Notes: a model not told the origin generated them from the sequence alone. Positions 45,549 to 55,388 are shown, counted from the first letter of the stretch. The stretch: DNA of 64,000 bases from Novosphingobium sediminis (GCF_007991615.1 NZ_BJYR01000018.1:1-64000), one strand, 5' to 3'. Program-made: numbers and translations.

Positions 45549-46827
45549 GGCGCTCGCCGATCCGGCGATGGCGACGTCCGAGGGCGTGATCCGCAAGTGC
45601 GTGCACTGCGGGTTCTGTACCGCGACTTGTCCGACCTATGTGCTGCTCGGCGACGAGAACGACAGCCCTCGCGGGCGGATCTATCTCATCAAGGACATGC
45701 TGGAGAACGGCCGCAAGCCGGGGCCGGAGACGGTCAAGCATGTCGACCGCTGCCTTTCCTGCCTCGCCTGTATGACGACGTGTCCTTCGGGTGTGAACTA
45801 TATGCACCTCGTCGATCATGCGCGGGCCTATATCCACGAGAACTACCAGCGGCCCTGGCACGAGCGGGCCACCCGGCGGCTGCTGGCATGGGTGCTGCCC
45901 TATCCGGGGCGGATGCGGTTGGCGCTGGAACTTGCCCCCCTTGGCCGTCCGCTGGTGCCGCTTATGAAGCGGATCAAGGCGCTGCGGCCGCTGGCGGCGA
46001 TGGTGGAACTGGCGCCGGCGAAAGTGCCAGCGCCAGCGCCAATGGAGCCGGTTCGCGTTCCAGGTGCAAAGGCGCGGGTTGCTCTGCTGCAAGGCTGCGC
46101 GGAGCCGGTGCTGAGCCCGGAAGTGCGCGCAGCGACCTTGCGGCTTCTGGAGCGCGCAGGGTGCGAGGTTGTGTTCGCGCAAGATGAAGGCTGCTGCGGG
46201 GCGCTGGTACACCATATGGGGCGCGAGGGCGATGCGCTGGCTGCGGCGCGGCGCAATGTCGATGCGTGGATGGCCGAGATCGAGGGGGACGGCCTCGACG
46301 CAGTGATCGTCACGACCTCCGGCTGCGGCACCACGATCAAGGACTATGTCCACATGCTGCGCGCCGATCCCGCCTATGCCGAAAAGGCGGCGCAGGTGAG
46401 CGCGCTGGCGATGGATGTGAGCGAGTTTCTGGCCAAGCACGGCCTGCCTGCCGCCACCCCGCGCGGGTTGACGGTCGCCTATCATCCGCCATGTTCCTTG
46501 CAGCACGGCCAGAAGGTGACCGAAGCGCCGAAGCGGCTGCTGGCTGAGGCTGGCTACACTGTGCGGTTGCCTGCGGAAGCTCACCTGTGCTGCGGATCGG
46601 CGGGCACCTACAACATCCTCCAGAGCGAACTTGCGGGCCAACTCGGCGCGCGCAAGGCCGAACGGCTCAGCGCCTTGGAGGCCGATGTGATCGCCACCGG
46701 CAACATTGGCTGCGCGGTGCAGATCGCGCGGCATTCGGGCCTCCCCGTCGTCCACACCATCGAACTGCTCGACTGGGCGACCGGCGGGCCAAGACCACAA
46801 GCACTCAAGCACCTTCCCCAGGAGTAA
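45526..46827 (+). CDS. glcF: Glycolate oxidase iron-sulfur subunit GlcF
   Basis: The 433-residue protein has two 4Fe-4S clusters in the N-terminus, Cys25-x2-Cys28-x2-Cys31-x3-Cys35-Pro and Cys76-x2-Cys79-x2-Cys82-x3-Cys86-Pro, and two CCG domains (DEGCCGALVHH and EAHLCCGSAGTYN) for redox partner contact. It passes electrons from GlcDE to the membrane quinone pool. The ATG at 45526 has GGAGG six bases upstream and lies inside the end of glcE; the ATG two codons earlier is an alternative. Confidence 0.94.
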   Translation: MQTRFPPEALADPAMATSEGVIRKCVHCGFCTATCPTYVLLGDENDSPRGRIYLIKDMLENGRKPGPETVKHVDRCLSCLACMTTCPSGVNYMHLVDHARAYIHENYQRPWHERATRRLLAWVLPYPGRMRLALELAPLGRPLVPLMKRIKALRPLAAMVELAPAKVPAPAPMEPVRVPGAKARVALLQGCAEPVLSPEVRAATLRLLERAGCEVVFAQDEGCCGALVHHMGREGDALAAARRNVDAWMAEIEGDGLDAVIVTTSGCGTTIKDYVHMLRADPAYAEKAAQVSALAMDVSEFLAKHGLPAATPRGLTVAYHPPCSLQHGQKVTEAPKRLLAEAGYTVRLPAEAHLCCGSAGTYNILQSELAGQLGARKAERLSALEADVIATGNIGCAVQIARHSGLPVVHTIELLDWATGGPRPQALKHLPQE

Positions 46828-46832
46828 CTGAC

Positions 46833-47252
46833 ATGACCCGTATTTCGCTCGATCAGGCCCAGACCATCGTTTCGGGGGCCTTGAAGGAAGCGCGCGCGCT
46901 GGGCCTCAAGCCGATCAGCGTCGCCGTGCTCGATGCCGGTGGCCACATGATCGCCTTCGCGCGCGAGGATGGCTCCTCCAACCTGCGCCCGCAGATCGCG
47001 ACCGCCAAGGCGTCTGGCGCGCTGGCGCTGGGTGTGTCCTCGCGCACCATTGGCGAGATGGCGATCGAGCGGCCGACCTTCATCAACGCGGCGGCTGGCC
47101 TCAATCCGGCGGGGATCGTCCCGGCGGCGGGCGGCGTGCTGGTGCGTGCCGAGGGCGGCGTGATCGGCGCGGTGGGCGTGACCGGCGATACCAGCGACAA
47201 CGACGAACTCGCCGCGCTCGCTGGCATCAAAGCCGCGGGTCTTTCCGTCTGA
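46833..47252 (+). CDS. glcG: GlcG/HbpS-like protein (DUF336)
   Basis: The 139-residue protein starts six bases after glcF with AGGAG upstream. It has the GlcG/HbpS fold: ISVAVLDAGGHMIAFAREDG near residue 27 and VIGAVGVTGDTSDNDELAALAG near 109, with the typical G-G-D/T segments. Members bind haem or cobalamin or act as small stress proteins; in glycolate operons the role is unclear. Confidence 0.88.
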   Translation: MTRISLDQAQTIVSGALKEARALGLKPISVAVLDAGGHMIAFAREDGSSNLRPQIATAKASGALALGVSSRTIGEMAIERPTFINAAAGLNPAGIVPAAGGVLVRAEGGVIGAVGVTGDTSDNDELAALAGIKAAGLSV

Positions 47253-47256
47253 ATTT

Positions 47257-48984
47257 TCAGCCCGGGCGGTGGCCCAGCGTCCAGACGTAGGCCGCCACCG
47301 CCCGGATATCGCCTTCATCCAGCGGCGCGCCGCCCAGCGCGGGCATGCCGCCGCTGGCCTTCTTCGGCGTGGCGACGCCGACGCGGATCGTTGCGGAGAG
47401 GCCCTCGAGCGAGCCGTCGCTCCACTGGTAGACGGGGCTCGTGAGCGAGCCACCGGCAGAACTGCCGCGCCCGTCCGAGCCGTGGCAGCCGGAGCATGTG
47501 CCGCCCTTGAGTTCGCCAAAGTAGATCCGCTGGCCAAGCGCGACTTCGTCCGCGTTCGAGCCGGGCGGGGCGACCGGGGGTTTGCCGCTGAACGGATCAC
47601 CGGTGGTCAGCGCGCTCTTGACCGCAGCGCGCGGGGCGGCGGTGAGGGCGGCGTCGCCGGCGCCGTGGTAGGTCACGCGCCAGATCGTGCCGCGCACATC
47701 GTCGGCGATGTAGAGCGCGCCGTCTGGACCGACCGCAAGGCCGGCGGGGCGATGCGCGGCGCGGCCGGGTTCGCGGTACTCACCGGCAAAGCCATCGGCG
47801 AAGCGGATCCAGTCACCCGCAGCTTTGCCATTTTTCAGCGGCTGGAATGCGACGAGATAGCCGTCCTGCGGCGCGGGCGCGCGGTTCCATGAGCCGTGGA
47901 AGGCAATGAACGCGCCCTCGGCATAAGCGGCGGGGAAGCGCTTTGCCGTGTAGATCGCGACATCGTTGGGCGCCCAGTGTGCGGGGTAGGCCGCGACGAT
48001 GGGCGTTTTGCCCGCACACCGCCCCTGCGTCTTTCCGCCATCGCCGCCGTATTCCGGAGCGAGCACATGGCGCTTGCCATCGTAGTAGCAGGTCGGCCAG
48101 CCGAAATCGGCGCCCTTGAACGGGGAGAACAGGATTTCGCTGGGGAGTTCGGAGCCTTGCTCGCCATTGTAGAGCGCGGGCCAGTTCTGCGAGAGCTGAT
48201 CGCGGCCATGCTGGGTGGCGAACACGCGGCCCGTGCTATCGAACGCAATGCCGCCGGTGTTGCGGATGCCGGTGGCCCAGCGGTCGGCAGGGGAGAACAC
48301 CTGCCCGGTCTTGTCAGCGCGGTAGGCCCAGATGCCGCCGCGCGTCTGCTGTTCGATGCACGGGTCTGCGCCCTTGGCGCCGGGCTGGCGATTGGGGCTT
48401 TCGCAGGTGTTGGAGGCCGAGCCCGAGTTGACGAGGAGGAGGCCGTCCTTCGCGATGGCGAAGGGGTGCATCGGATGATCGCCCTTCATGACGAGTCCGG
48501 AGAGGACCACTTCACCCGCGCCGCTTGGCACCGCACTGCCGGGGGTGAGCGGATAGCGCAGGATGCTGTCCCCTTCCTCGGCATAGAGCGCGCCGTTCCA
48601 CAGCGCGATGCCGGTGCCCCCTTGCCCGCCCTTGCGCGGGTTGGAGCCGAACCGCTCGGTCAGGTCCGCCACGCCGTCGCCATCGCGGTCCTTCAGCGCG
48701 ACGATGTAGCCGGCGGCGGGAACCGGCGCGCCGGGGAAGTAATCGGGATAGTTCCACGTGTTGACGTAGACCGTGCCGTCCGCCGCCACAGTGAGGTGGC
48801 GGGCATGGCCGAGGTGATCGGCAAAAACGGTTGCGCAGAAGCCCGGCGGCAGGCTGAGCCCGCCATTGTCCGGCGCGCAATCTTGCGGTGCGGTTTCGGA
48901 TGCAGCCGCCAGCGGCGCGCGAGGAGCGATAAAGGCGATGCCAAGCGTCGTGGCTGCCGCAGCGGCGAGGATGGATTTCTTCAT
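47257..48984 (-). CDS. PQQ-type sorbosone dehydrogenase-like protein fused to cytochrome c
   Basis: The 575-residue exported protein has a signal peptide (MKKSILAAAAATTLGIAFIAP), a beta-propeller of the L-sorbosone dehydrogenase/glucose-dehydrogenase B type (GLSLPPGFCATVFADHLGHARHLTVAADGTVYVNTW in part, residues about 43-75; GIRNTGGIAFDSTGRVFATQHGRDQ; HRPAGLAVGPDGALYIADD), and a C-terminal cytochrome c domain with the haem-binding motif CSGCH and a later Met ligand candidate (GGMPALGG). The fusion would pass electrons straight from a sugar or alcohol to haem in the periplasm. PQQ use is inferred from the family only. Confidence 0.87.
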   Translation of the reverse strand: MKKSILAAAAATTLGIAFIAPRAPLAAASETAPQDCAPDNGGLSLPPGFCATVFADHLGHARHLTVAADGTVYVNTWNYPDYFPGAPVPAAGYIVALKDRDGDGVADLTERFGSNPRKGGQGGTGIALWNGALYAEEGDSILRYPLTPGSAVPSGAGEVVLSGLVMKGDHPMHPFAIAKDGLLLVNSGSASNTCESPNRQPGAKGADPCIEQQTRGGIWAYRADKTGQVFSPADRWATGIRNTGGIAFDSTGRVFATQHGRDQLSQNWPALYNGEQGSELPSEILFSPFKGADFGWPTCYYDGKRHVLAPEYGGDGGKTQGRCAGKTPIVAAYPAHWAPNDVAIYTAKRFPAAYAEGAFIAFHGSWNRAPAPQDGYLVAFQPLKNGKAAGDWIRFADGFAGEYREPGRAAHRPAGLAVGPDGALYIADDVRGTIWRVTYHGAGDAALTAAPRAAVKSALTTGDPFSGKPPVAPPGSNADEVALGQRIYFGELKGGTCSGCHGSDGRGSSAGGSLTSPVYQWSDGSLEGLSATIRVGVATPKKASGGMPALGGAPLDEGDIRAVAAYVWTLGHRPG

Positions 48985-49108
48985 GCCCCGCTTCTGGTGA
49001 GAGGCGGGAGCGCGGTCAATCCTGATCCGAGGGGAGGGATGGGCAAAATGCCCGCGCGCGGGAACGCGCAGCCTTGCCGGCGGCTGGTAGTGGATGGCCG
49101 GAAGAGGG

Positions 49109-49597
49109 TCAGCAGAGTTCGTGAAGGCTGTAGATCGGCCCTGCTGGCAGCCGGTGGCCGATCCCGATGGCGATCATCCGGTTCAGCCAGTCGTGTTGCG
49201 GGGCGGACGTGGCAAAGCGCGCGGTGGTGCGAAAATAGTATTCCGCCGGGTCGACGGGTTCGCCGCGCGAGAGCCTTGCGAGCACGTCCGGTGGTCCGCT
49301 GCGGATGCCCTCGTAAGTCATGCCGATCACGGCGCCGTCTGCTGCGGCAAGCACGATGCGGGCGTCGAGCAGGACGGTGCCGTCGGCCCGGAGCGTCTGC
49401 CAGTCGGCGCCGCCGGGAAGCACTGTGCCGGAAAGCCGTTCGCCGGCAAAGCGGCCGCCCGCGATGGTGCCGACACGCTGGTCTGCGCCGCCGGGAGCAC
49501 CCACCGCGTGGATGGGGGCGACGCCGAGTTCCATCACGAACAGCGGACGGGTCCGCAGCGGCCCAAGCGTTTCCAGCGCGGTTTCGAACGCGATCAT
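49109..49597 (-). CDS. DUF3237 family protein
   Basis: The 162-residue protein fits DUF3237: RPLFVMELGVAP near the N-terminus and the YEGIRSGPPDVLARL segment, ending NRMIAIGIGHR. Related proteins include lipocalin-like enzymes such as some involved in aromatic or thiolactone metabolism, but the reaction here is unknown. Its ATG overlaps the stop of the flavoprotein gene at 49594-50676 by four bases, so the two form an operon. Confidence 0.82.
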   Translation of the reverse strand: MIAFETALETLGPLRTRPLFVMELGVAPIHAVGAPGGADQRVGTIAGGRFAGERLSGTVLPGGADWQTLRADGTVLLDARIVLAAADGAVIGMTYEGIRSGPPDVLARLSRGEPVDPAEYYFRTTARFATSAPQHDWLNRMIAIGIGHRLPAGPIYSLHELC

Positions 49598-50676
49598 GCG
49601 GGGGCCTTCTCGCCGAGTGCCTGCGCCAGTTCGGAAGCCAGCGTGCGCACCAGTTCGGCTGCGGGCATGGCGCGTGCCAGCGGCGCGCCTTGCCCGGCCC
49701 AGTGCGCGCCATAGCCATGCTCGCCCTGCGCCTTGGCAGCGGCATGGAGCGCTTTGCCGAGATCATAGGCAATCGGATAGGCCGGGATGGCTGCATCGTC
49801 GCAGCTGTCCTCCAGCGCGGCGAAGCGATTGGGCAGGATCCGCGCGGGGCGTCCGGAAACGATGCGGGTCATCGTGGTGCGCCGTCCGCCGCTGTTCGCC
49901 AGCGCGGCGCGGTAGCCGCTATCCGCAAGGCTTTCGTCGGTGATGAGGAAGGCGGTGCCGAGCTGCGCCGCCGAAGCGCCGAGCGCCAGCGCTGCGGCAA
50001 TTCCCCTGCCGTCCATGATGCCGCCGGCCGCGATGACCGGGATATCGAACGCAGCCGCGATCAGCCGGACGAGCGCCACGGTGCCGAGCCGTTCATCCTG
50101 CGCATCGGGATCGAACAGGCCGCGATGGCCGCCTGCCTCCCAACCTTGCGCGACAACCGCATCGATACCGGCAGCGGCGATTGCGCCGGCTTCGGCAAGG
50201 TTTGTTGCGCAGGCCAGAAGGACTATGCCGGCCGCCTTGAGCGCTGCGATGGCGGCATCAGATGGCAGGCCGAAGTGAAAGCTCACGATGGCCGGGCGCT
50301 CCTCCAGCAGCATGGCCAGCATGGCATCATCGACGGTGAAGCTGCGGTAGATCTCGTGCAGCTCAGCCGGCGGCTTGGCGCCGTGCGCGGCGAAGAGCGA
50401 GGCAAACCGCTCGATCCATGCCGCCTGCTTTGCGGGATCGGCGGCGGCGGGCGCATGGCAGAACAAGTTGACGTTGAACGGAGCGGCCGTGCGGGCACGC
50501 ACAGCCCGGATCATGCCGCGCGCCGTTTCAGCATCGCCTGCGCCAACCGCAATCGAGCCGAGCGCTCCTGCCGCCGAAACGGCCGCGGCCATCTCCGGCG
50601 AAGAGACCCCCGCCATGGGGGCCTGAATCAACGGCAGGTCGATGCCCAACAGCGAAAGAAGGCGGTTCCTGTGCAT
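49594..50676 (-). CDS. Nitronate monooxygenase-like FMN oxidoreductase (2-nitropropane dioxygenase family)
   Basis: The 360-residue flavoprotein is a TIM barrel of the NPD family: LPLIQAPMAGVSSPEMAAAV at residues 14-33, the FMN-binding VAQGWEAGGHRG near 185-196, IPVIAAGGIMDGRGIAAALALGASAAQLGTAF in part, and a C-terminal GALWAGQ-like region (AHWAGQGAP). Activity could be nitronate oxidation or a reduction; the family is broad. It overlaps the DUF3237 gene by four bases and lies 152 bases from dmpG. Confidence 0.85.
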   Translation of the reverse strand: MHRNRLLSLLGIDLPLIQAPMAGVSSPEMAAAVSAAGALGSIAVGAGDAETARGMIRAVRARTAAPFNVNLFCHAPAAADPAKQAAWIERFASLFAAHGAKPPAELHEIYRSFTVDDAMLAMLLEERPAIVSFHFGLPSDAAIAALKAAGIVLLACATNLAEAGAIAAAGIDAVVAQGWEAGGHRGLFDPDAQDERLGTVALVRLIAAAFDIPVIAAGGIMDGRGIAAALALGASAAQLGTAFLITDESLADSGYRAALANSGGRRTTMTRIVSGRPARILPNRFAALEDSCDDAAIPAYPIAYDLGKALHAAAKAQGEHGYGAHWAGQGAPLARAMPAAELVRTLASELAQALGEKAPA

Positions 50677-50801
50677 ACGAGCGCTCCGTCACCGATGGCG
50701 GCACCCGCCATCAATGACCTGCGGGCCGCGCTGCGTCCACATGGATGATCTTGCCGATGCCCTCGCGCTGCTTGGGGGCTAGTGATCCCGCCAGCCGCCG
50801 G

Positions 50802-50824
50802 ATCAGAAACGCAGCGGCGCTGCG
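50802..50824 (-). terminator. Probable terminator of the dmpF-dmpG operon
   Basis: On the minus strand CGCAGC-GCC-GCTGCG (50810-50824) folds just after the dmpG stop and is followed by TTTCTG. The T run is short. Confidence 0.5.
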
Positions 50825-50828
50825 GTGG

Positions 50829-51863
50829 TTATCCGCGGTCTCGTACAAGATCGAGCGCCACATCGACGATCATGTCTTCCTGCCCGCCGACCATCTTGCG
50901 GCGGCCGAGTTCGACGAGGATCGTGCGGGTATCGAGACCGTAGGTTTCGGCAGCCTTTTCGGCGTGGCGCAGGAAGCTGGAGTAGACCCCGGCATAACCC
51001 AGCGCGAGGGTTTCGCGGTCGACGCGGACGGGGCGGTCCTGCAGCGGGCGGACGAGGTCTTCGGCGGCGTCCATCAATGCCATGACATCGCAGCCGTGGT
51101 TCCAGCCCTTGCGGTCTGCAGCCGCGATGAAGACTTCGAGCGGGGCATTGCCTGCCCCTGCGCCCATGCCGGCAAGGCTGGCATCGATGCGCACCGCGCC
51201 GCACTGGGCGGCCACGAGCGAGTTGGCGACACCGAGCGAGAGGTTGTGATGCGCATGCATGCCGCGCTGCGTCTCGGGCTTCAGCACCCGGTCATAGGCT
51301 TCGAGCCGCGCGCGAACGCCGTCCATGTCGAGCGCGCCGCCACTATCGGTGACGTAGACGCAGTGGGCGCCATAGCTTTCCATGAGCAGGGCCTGGCCCG
51401 CGAGCGCCTCGGGCTCGATCATGTGGCTCATCATCAGGAAGCCCGAGACGTCCATGCCAAGATCGCGGGCAATGCCGATGTGCTGCCTCGAAACATCGGC
51501 CTCGGTGCAATGCGTGGCGACGCGCACCGAGCGCACGCCGAGATCATAGGCGCGGCGCAGTTCCTCGACCGTGCCGACGCCGGGCAGGATCAGCGTAGTC
51601 AGCACGCTGTGTTCGAGCACTTCGGCGACGGCTTCGAGCCATTCCCAATCGGTGTGCGCGCCAAAGCCGTAGTTGAAGCTGGCGCCGGAGAGCCCGTCGC
51701 CGTGCGCGACCTCGATCGCGTCCACACCGGCCTTGTCGAGCGCTCTGGCGATCGCGGCGACATGATCCACGCCGTACATGTGCTTGATGGCGTGCATGCC
51801 ATCGCGCAGGGTGACGTCCTGAATGTAGAGCTTGTCACCCGCTTCGACGTTGAATGTGCTCAT
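50829..51863 (-). CDS. dmpG: 4-hydroxy-2-oxovalerate aldolase
   Basis: The 344-residue HMGL-like aldolase splits 4-hydroxy-2-oxovalerate into pyruvate and acetaldehyde. The N-terminal catalytic segment is [12 protein letters not shown] with Arg20, Asp21 and His24; the Mn2+ ligands lie in [13 protein letters not shown] near residue 205. The C-terminal helices that contact the dehydrogenase partner are present ([14 protein letters not shown]). The start at complement 51861-51863 overlaps the preceding hydratase stop (ATGA). Its partner DmpF is two genes upstream, which is unusual because the two normally adjoin; acetaldehyde is channelled between them. Confidence 0.95.
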   Translation of the reverse strand: MSTFNVEAGDKLYIQDVTLRDGMHAIKHMYGVDHVAAIARALDKAGVDAIEVAHGDGLSGASFNYGFGAHTDWEWLEAVAEVLEHSVLTTLILPGVGTVEELRRAYDLGVRSVRVATHCTEADVSRQHIGIARDLGMDVSGFLMMSHMIEPEALAGQALLMESYGAHCVYVTDSGGALDMDGVRARLEAYDRVLKPETQRGMHAHHNLSLGVANSLVAAQCGAVRIDASLAGMGAGAGNAPLEVFIAAADRKGWNHGCDVMALMDAAEDLVRPLQDRPVRVDRETLALGYAGVYSSFLRHAEKAAETYGLDTRTILVELGRRKMVGGQEDMIVDVALDLVRDRG

Positions 51864-52675
51864 GGTGCGATCTCCGAGAATTGTGCGGCAACCTCGCCGA
51901 GGCCGCCAAAAGATGCCGAAAAGCGTGCGCCCGGCGCTGCTGGATGGGCGCGGGTCAATCCGCCCGTCATGACAATGTCCCCGGCGCGCAGGCCTGCGCC
52001 GATTGCGGCGAGCGCGTTGGCCAGCCACGCGAGCGCGCGGATGGGATCGCCCATCGCGTCGCGGCCAAGGCCCGTACCCACGACCACCCCGTCGCACGAA
52101 AGCTCGACCGAGACCGCGCAGAGGTCTGGCGCAGCGTCCGCCGGGACCGGCGTGCCGAGCACGACCCTGGCCGCCGAGCTGTTGTCGGCGATGTTGTCTG
52201 GGGCGGTGAATTCATAGCTGACATAGCGCGTGTCGACGATCTCGAGCGATGGCATCACGGCTTGCACCGCGCCCCATGCTTCAGCGCGGCTCACCTCCGG
52301 TCCCTTGAGGTCGCGGCCCAGCAGGAGCGCAATCTCCGGCTCGACCCGGGGATGGATCAACTGCCCGGAGCGGAGCCATCCGCGGCGCGTGACGGACGCC
52401 GCGAACAGGCGCCCGTAGTTGGGATGGTCGATCCCCATCTGCTCGCGCATGGCAGCGCTGGTGTAACCGAGCTTGTAGCCGACCAGCGGTGAGCGGCGCC
52501 GGGCCGCGCGCAGATCGGCGATCGCGTAGGCTTCACCGGTTGTCAGGTCGGCAATTGAACGGCTGAGCGGAGCGATCGGCGCACGGCTTGCCTCTGCCCT
52601 CGCCAGCGTATCGGCGGCCTTGCGCAGCAGCGCGCTGCGTGTTGGCGCTTCAGACAGGGATCCGCTCGAGGGCAC
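51860..52675 (-). CDS. Third hydratase/decarboxylase-family protein of the pathway (2-keto-4-pentenoate hydratase-like)
   Basis: The 271-residue protein belongs to the FAH-like family of vinylpyruvate hydratases and 4-oxalocrotonate decarboxylases. It has [17 protein letters not shown] near residue 65, [20 protein letters not shown] near 105, the segment [24 protein letters not shown] in part near 144, and [15 protein letters not shown] near the end. It differs from both DmpE (56177) and DmpH (55389), and is the third such gene in the island. It may work on a substituted substrate or form a complex with DmpH. It sits between dmpF and dmpG. Confidence 0.85.
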   Translation of the reverse strand: MPSSGSLSEAPTRSALLRKAADTLARAEASRAPIAPLSRSIADLTTGEAYAIADLRAARRRSPLVGYKLGYTSAAMREQMGIDHPNYGRLFAASVTRRGWLRSGQLIHPRVEPEIALLLGRDLKGPEVSRAEAWGAVQAVMPSLEIVDTRYVSYEFTAPDNIADNSSAARVVLGTPVPADAAPDLCAVSVELSCDGVVVGTGLGRDAMGDPIRALAWLANALAAIGAGLRAGDIVMTGGLTRAHPAAPGARFSASFGGLGEVAAQFSEIAP

Positions 52676-52681
52676 GGGCGA

Positions 52682-53620
52682 TCAGGCCAGCGCGCCGGCC
52701 ATGCGCCGCGCGGCGAGCAGTTCGCCGGTGGCCTTGGCGGCAGCGGTCATGATGTCGAGGTTGCCGGAGTAGCTCGGCAGGTAATCGCCCGCGCCTTCGA
52801 CTTCGAGCATGATCATCGACTTGATGCCGCTGAACTCGCCCTGGCCGGGGATCTTCAGTTTGCTGTTGTCCCCGAAGCGCTCGAACTGCACTTCCTGCTT
52901 GAGGCGGTAGCCCGGTACGTACTTCTGAACTTCGGCCACCATTGCGGCAACTGACTGGCGGATTGCCGCTTCATCGCCACCTTCGGAGAGGGTGAACACG
53001 GTATCGCGCATGATCATCGGCGGTTCGGCGGGGTTGAGGATGATGATCGCCTTGCCGCGCGTCGCGCCGCCGACTTCTTCGATGGCGCGGGCGGTGGTGC
53101 GGGTGAACTCGTCGATATTGGCGCGCGTGCCGGGGCCGGCAGAACGCGAGGAAACCGAGGCGACGATTTCGGCATAGTGCACCTTGGCGACGCGGCTGAC
53201 GGCGGCGACCATCGGGATCGTCGCTTGCCCGCCGCAGGTTACCATGTTGACGTTGGACGCGCCGAGGTTCGCTTCCATGTTGACCGGCGGCACGATGAAC
53301 GGCCCGACGGCGGCAGGCGTGAGGTCCACCACCTGGATGCCGTCCGCGCGCAGGGCTTCGTCATGCACCTTGTGGGCGTAGGCGCTGGTCGCGTCGAAGG
53401 CGATGCCGATCTCCTTGTAGAGCGGGTGCTTCTGCAGCCCTTCCAGCCCCTCGTGCGTGGTCGCGATGCCGTGCTCGCGCGCCATGGCGAGACCTTCGGA
53501 AGCCTCGTCTATCCCCACCACGATGGCGAGCTCCATGTTCTGGGGGTACTTGATCATCTTCATCATCAGATCGGTGCCGATATTGCCCGAACCGATGATC
53601 GCCGCCTTCACCTTGTCCAC
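52682..53620 (-). CDS. dmpF: Acetaldehyde dehydrogenase (acylating)
   Basis: The 312-residue enzyme turns acetaldehyde, NAD+ and CoA into acetyl-CoA. The GTG start at complement 53618-53620 has AGGAG seven bases upstream, and the protein begins [17 protein letters not shown] with the NAD motif GSGNIG at residues 10-15. The nucleophile is Cys129 in [26 protein letters not shown] follows, and the end [18 protein letters not shown] region is typical. A longer open frame upstream overlaps the iclR promoter and is non-coding. It heads the leftward operon dmpF-hydratase-dmpG. Confidence 0.95.
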   Translation of the reverse strand: MDKVKAAIIGSGNIGTDLMMKMIKYPQNMELAIVVGIDEASEGLAMAREHGIATTHEGLEGLQKHPLYKEIGIAFDATSAYAHKVHDEALRADGIQVVDLTPAAVGPFIVPPVNMEANLGASNVNMVTCGGQATIPMVAAVSRVAKVHYAEIVASVSSRSAGPGTRANIDEFTRTTARAIEEVGGATRGKAIIILNPAEPPMIMRDTVFTLSEGGDEAAIRQSVAAMVAEVQKYVPGYRLKQEVQFERFGDNSKLKIPGQGEFSGIKSMIMLEVEGAGDYLPSYSGNLDIMTAAAKATGELLAARRMAGALA

Positions 53621-53719
53621 CGGACATCTCCTGCTGCGACCGCAACAATGGGGGCCGCCTGATCGCTGCCATCTTCTCCCGTCTCGAGGAGATTTCAACG
53701 CCCGTGGTGCGCGGAGTTC

Positions 53720-53730
53720 CCACATTGTGG
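53720..53730. promoter_or_regulatory. Candidate IclR operator between dmpF and iclR
   Basis: CCACATTGTGG is a perfect palindrome around a single central T, extended by TT/AA flanks, ten bases before the iclR start codon and about 100 bases upstream of dmpF. It is the only clear symmetric element in this divergent gap and has the TTCCACA-like half-site shape of many IclR-family sites. Confidence 0.5.
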
Positions 53731-53740
53731 AAGTTATGGC

Positions 53741-54541
53741 ATGGAAAAGTACGATGGGACGATCGCCATGACCGGTGCGCAGCTGACCGAGAAAACACTC
53801 GATGTCCTCGATGTCTTTGCGGGGCAGACAAGTGTGTCGCTCGCCTGGATTCAGGAGGCTTGCGGCCTTCCGCTGACGACCGCCCATCGCATCGTTCAGG
53901 CCCTGATCCGGCGCGGCTATGTCGTGCGGTCGGGCCGCGGACAGTATCAGCTGGGCCCGGCTGTGCTCGCCTTGTCCGCCGGAGTTTCGCGGCTTGGCCT
54001 GCTATCGGTTGCTGCGCGGCCCATCCTTGCCGCCATGTCGCGAAAGCTGCGCGCACATGCGCATCTGGGCGTGTGGGAAGAGGGCATGGTGACCTATCTG
54101 GTAAAGCAGCCCTTCGGCAAGACGCGCATCCACTCCGCCGAAGGGATGCAATTGGAGGCCTATTGCTCGGCGCTGGGCAAGGTGCTGCTCGCCGGGATGG
54201 CCGAGGATCAATGCACGGCCTATCTGGCGGAAGGCGGCTTCGTGCCGCTGACATCCAAGACGATCACGGAGCCCGCTGACCTGCGCCACGAGATCGACGC
54301 TGTGCGCGAAAAGGGGTGGGCAAGCGACGACGAAGAGAGCGCGCCGGGTCTCTATTGCCTTGCCGTGCCGGTGAAGGATCAGGGTGGCGCGGTGATCGCC
54401 GCCATATCCGTCAGCAGGTCCATCCGCCGCCATCGCGCGGCGGACGATGCGGCGGTGCTCGCGGCGTTGCAGCAGGCTGCGCAATCGCTATCAGCAGCCT
54501 CGCCCTCATGCGGATGGGGGGTGCGCCCGGTGCTGGCCTGA
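53741..54541 (+). CDS. IclR-family regulator of the lower pathway
   Basis: The 266-residue protein has an N-terminal winged helix ([24 protein letters not shown] in part, residues about 29-53) and the IclR effector domain ([13 protein letters not shown]; the [23 protein letters not shown] segment, quoted in part). Divergence from dmpF and the palindrome between them suggest it controls the dmpF operon, with an aromatic acid or pathway intermediate as effector; this is inference. The ATG at 53741 is followed by a second at 53768. Confidence 0.9.
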   Translation: MEKYDGTIAMTGAQLTEKTLDVLDVFAGQTSVSLAWIQEACGLPLTTAHRIVQALIRRGYVVRSGRGQYQLGPAVLALSAGVSRLGLLSVAARPILAAMSRKLRAHAHLGVWEEGMVTYLVKQPFGKTRIHSAEGMQLEAYCSALGKVLLAGMAEDQCTAYLAEGGFVPLTSKTITEPADLRHEIDAVREKGWASDDEESAPGLYCLAVPVKDQGGAVIAAISVSRSIRRHRAADDAAVLAALQQAAQSLSAASPSCGWGVRPVLA

Positions 54542-54565
54542 CCCGGATCGGCTCAGGCCGGGTCG
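54540..54565. terminator. Hairpin shared by iclR and dmpD 3' ends
   Basis: GACCCGG pairs with CCGGGTC around an 11-base loop, overlapping the converging stop codons at 54541 and 54553. No T run; a bidirectional role is likely. Confidence 0.45.
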
Positions 54566-55383
54566 TTCTCCGAGAGAAAGCTGCGTACCAGCCGATTGAA
54601 GGCGGCGGCATGTTCAATCTGCGTCCAATGGCCGCAGCGGCCGAACATGTGGAGCTCGCTGTCGTCGATCCACCGGTTCAGTGTGATCGAGGTGTCCGGC
54701 GGTATAACCTTGTCGTCGCGGCCATGGACGATCAGCGTGCGCTGGCGGATGGCGCGAATGTGGGTTTCGGCGTGGGCCATGGCATCGACCCAGCGCTGGC
54801 GCGGAGCGGGGAACATCCGGGCGTAGGCTTCCTGCACGCCGGGACGGATCGAGGCCTCATAACGGATGCGCGCCAGATCGGTATCGGCAAGGCCCTGGTT
54901 CCACGCGAAAATGCGCAGCAGTGCGGCCATGTTTTCGACACCCGGCGTATAACCCCAGACCGCATCAAGCCCGGGGGTGAGCTCGAACGGAACGCCGACG
55001 CTGCCCATCAGTACGAGTTTGTCGACGCGTTCGGGGCAGGCGATGGCGAGGGCAAGCGCCATCGATCCGCCGAAGCTGTTACCGATCACATGCGCCTTTT
55101 CGATGCCGAGGCCGTCGAGGAACGCGATCAGCTGGTCCAGCCACGCTGCGCGGGTGTGTTGCCAGCCCTCCGGCACGGGGGAATAGCCGAAGCCCGCCAT
55201 ATCCGGCGCTAGGCAGCGGAATTCGCTTTCGAGTGCGCCGATCGTCAGGCGCCAGTTGGCCCATGCCGAGACGCCGGGGCCGCTGCCGTGGATCAGCAGA
55301 ACAGGCGCGCCGGTGCCGCGATCATGGTAGTTGGTCTGGATGGGGCCGGTCTGGATCGAGCGGCCGATTTCGGGGTTGTCCAT
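54553..55383 (-). CDS. dmpD: 2-hydroxymuconic semialdehyde hydrolase
   Basis: The 276-residue alpha/beta hydrolase cleaves ring-fission products of catechol or methylcatechols to 2-oxopent-4-enoate and an acid. The oxyanion region is LLIHGSGPGVSAWANWR (residues 29-45), the nucleophile Ser103 lies in VIGNSFGGSMA, the Asp in VHGRDDKVIPP and the His in GRCGHWTQIEHA. GSGPG-type lid residues are typical of meta-cleavage hydrolases. It is the last gene of the leftward dmpC-E-H-D operon, five bases after dmpH. Confidence 0.94.
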   Translation of the reverse strand: MDNPEIGRSIQTGPIQTNYHDRGTGAPVLLIHGSGPGVSAWANWRLTIGALESEFRCLAPDMAGFGYSPVPEGWQHTRAAWLDQLIAFLDGLGIEKAHVIGNSFGGSMALALAIACPERVDKLVLMGSVGVPFELTPGLDAVWGYTPGVENMAALLRIFAWNQGLADTDLARIRYEASIRPGVQEAYARMFPAPRQRWVDAMAHAETHIRAIRQRTLIVHGRDDKVIPPDTSITLNRWIDDSELHMFGRCGHWTQIEHAAAFNRLVRSFLSENDPA

Positions 55384-55388
55384 GGCCG

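Noticed and set aside
47896..50748. 950-codon plus-strand frame opposite the sorbosone dehydrogenase and flavoprotein genes
   Set aside because: Antisense shadow of GC-rich genes; crosses three real genes and shows no recognisable domain.
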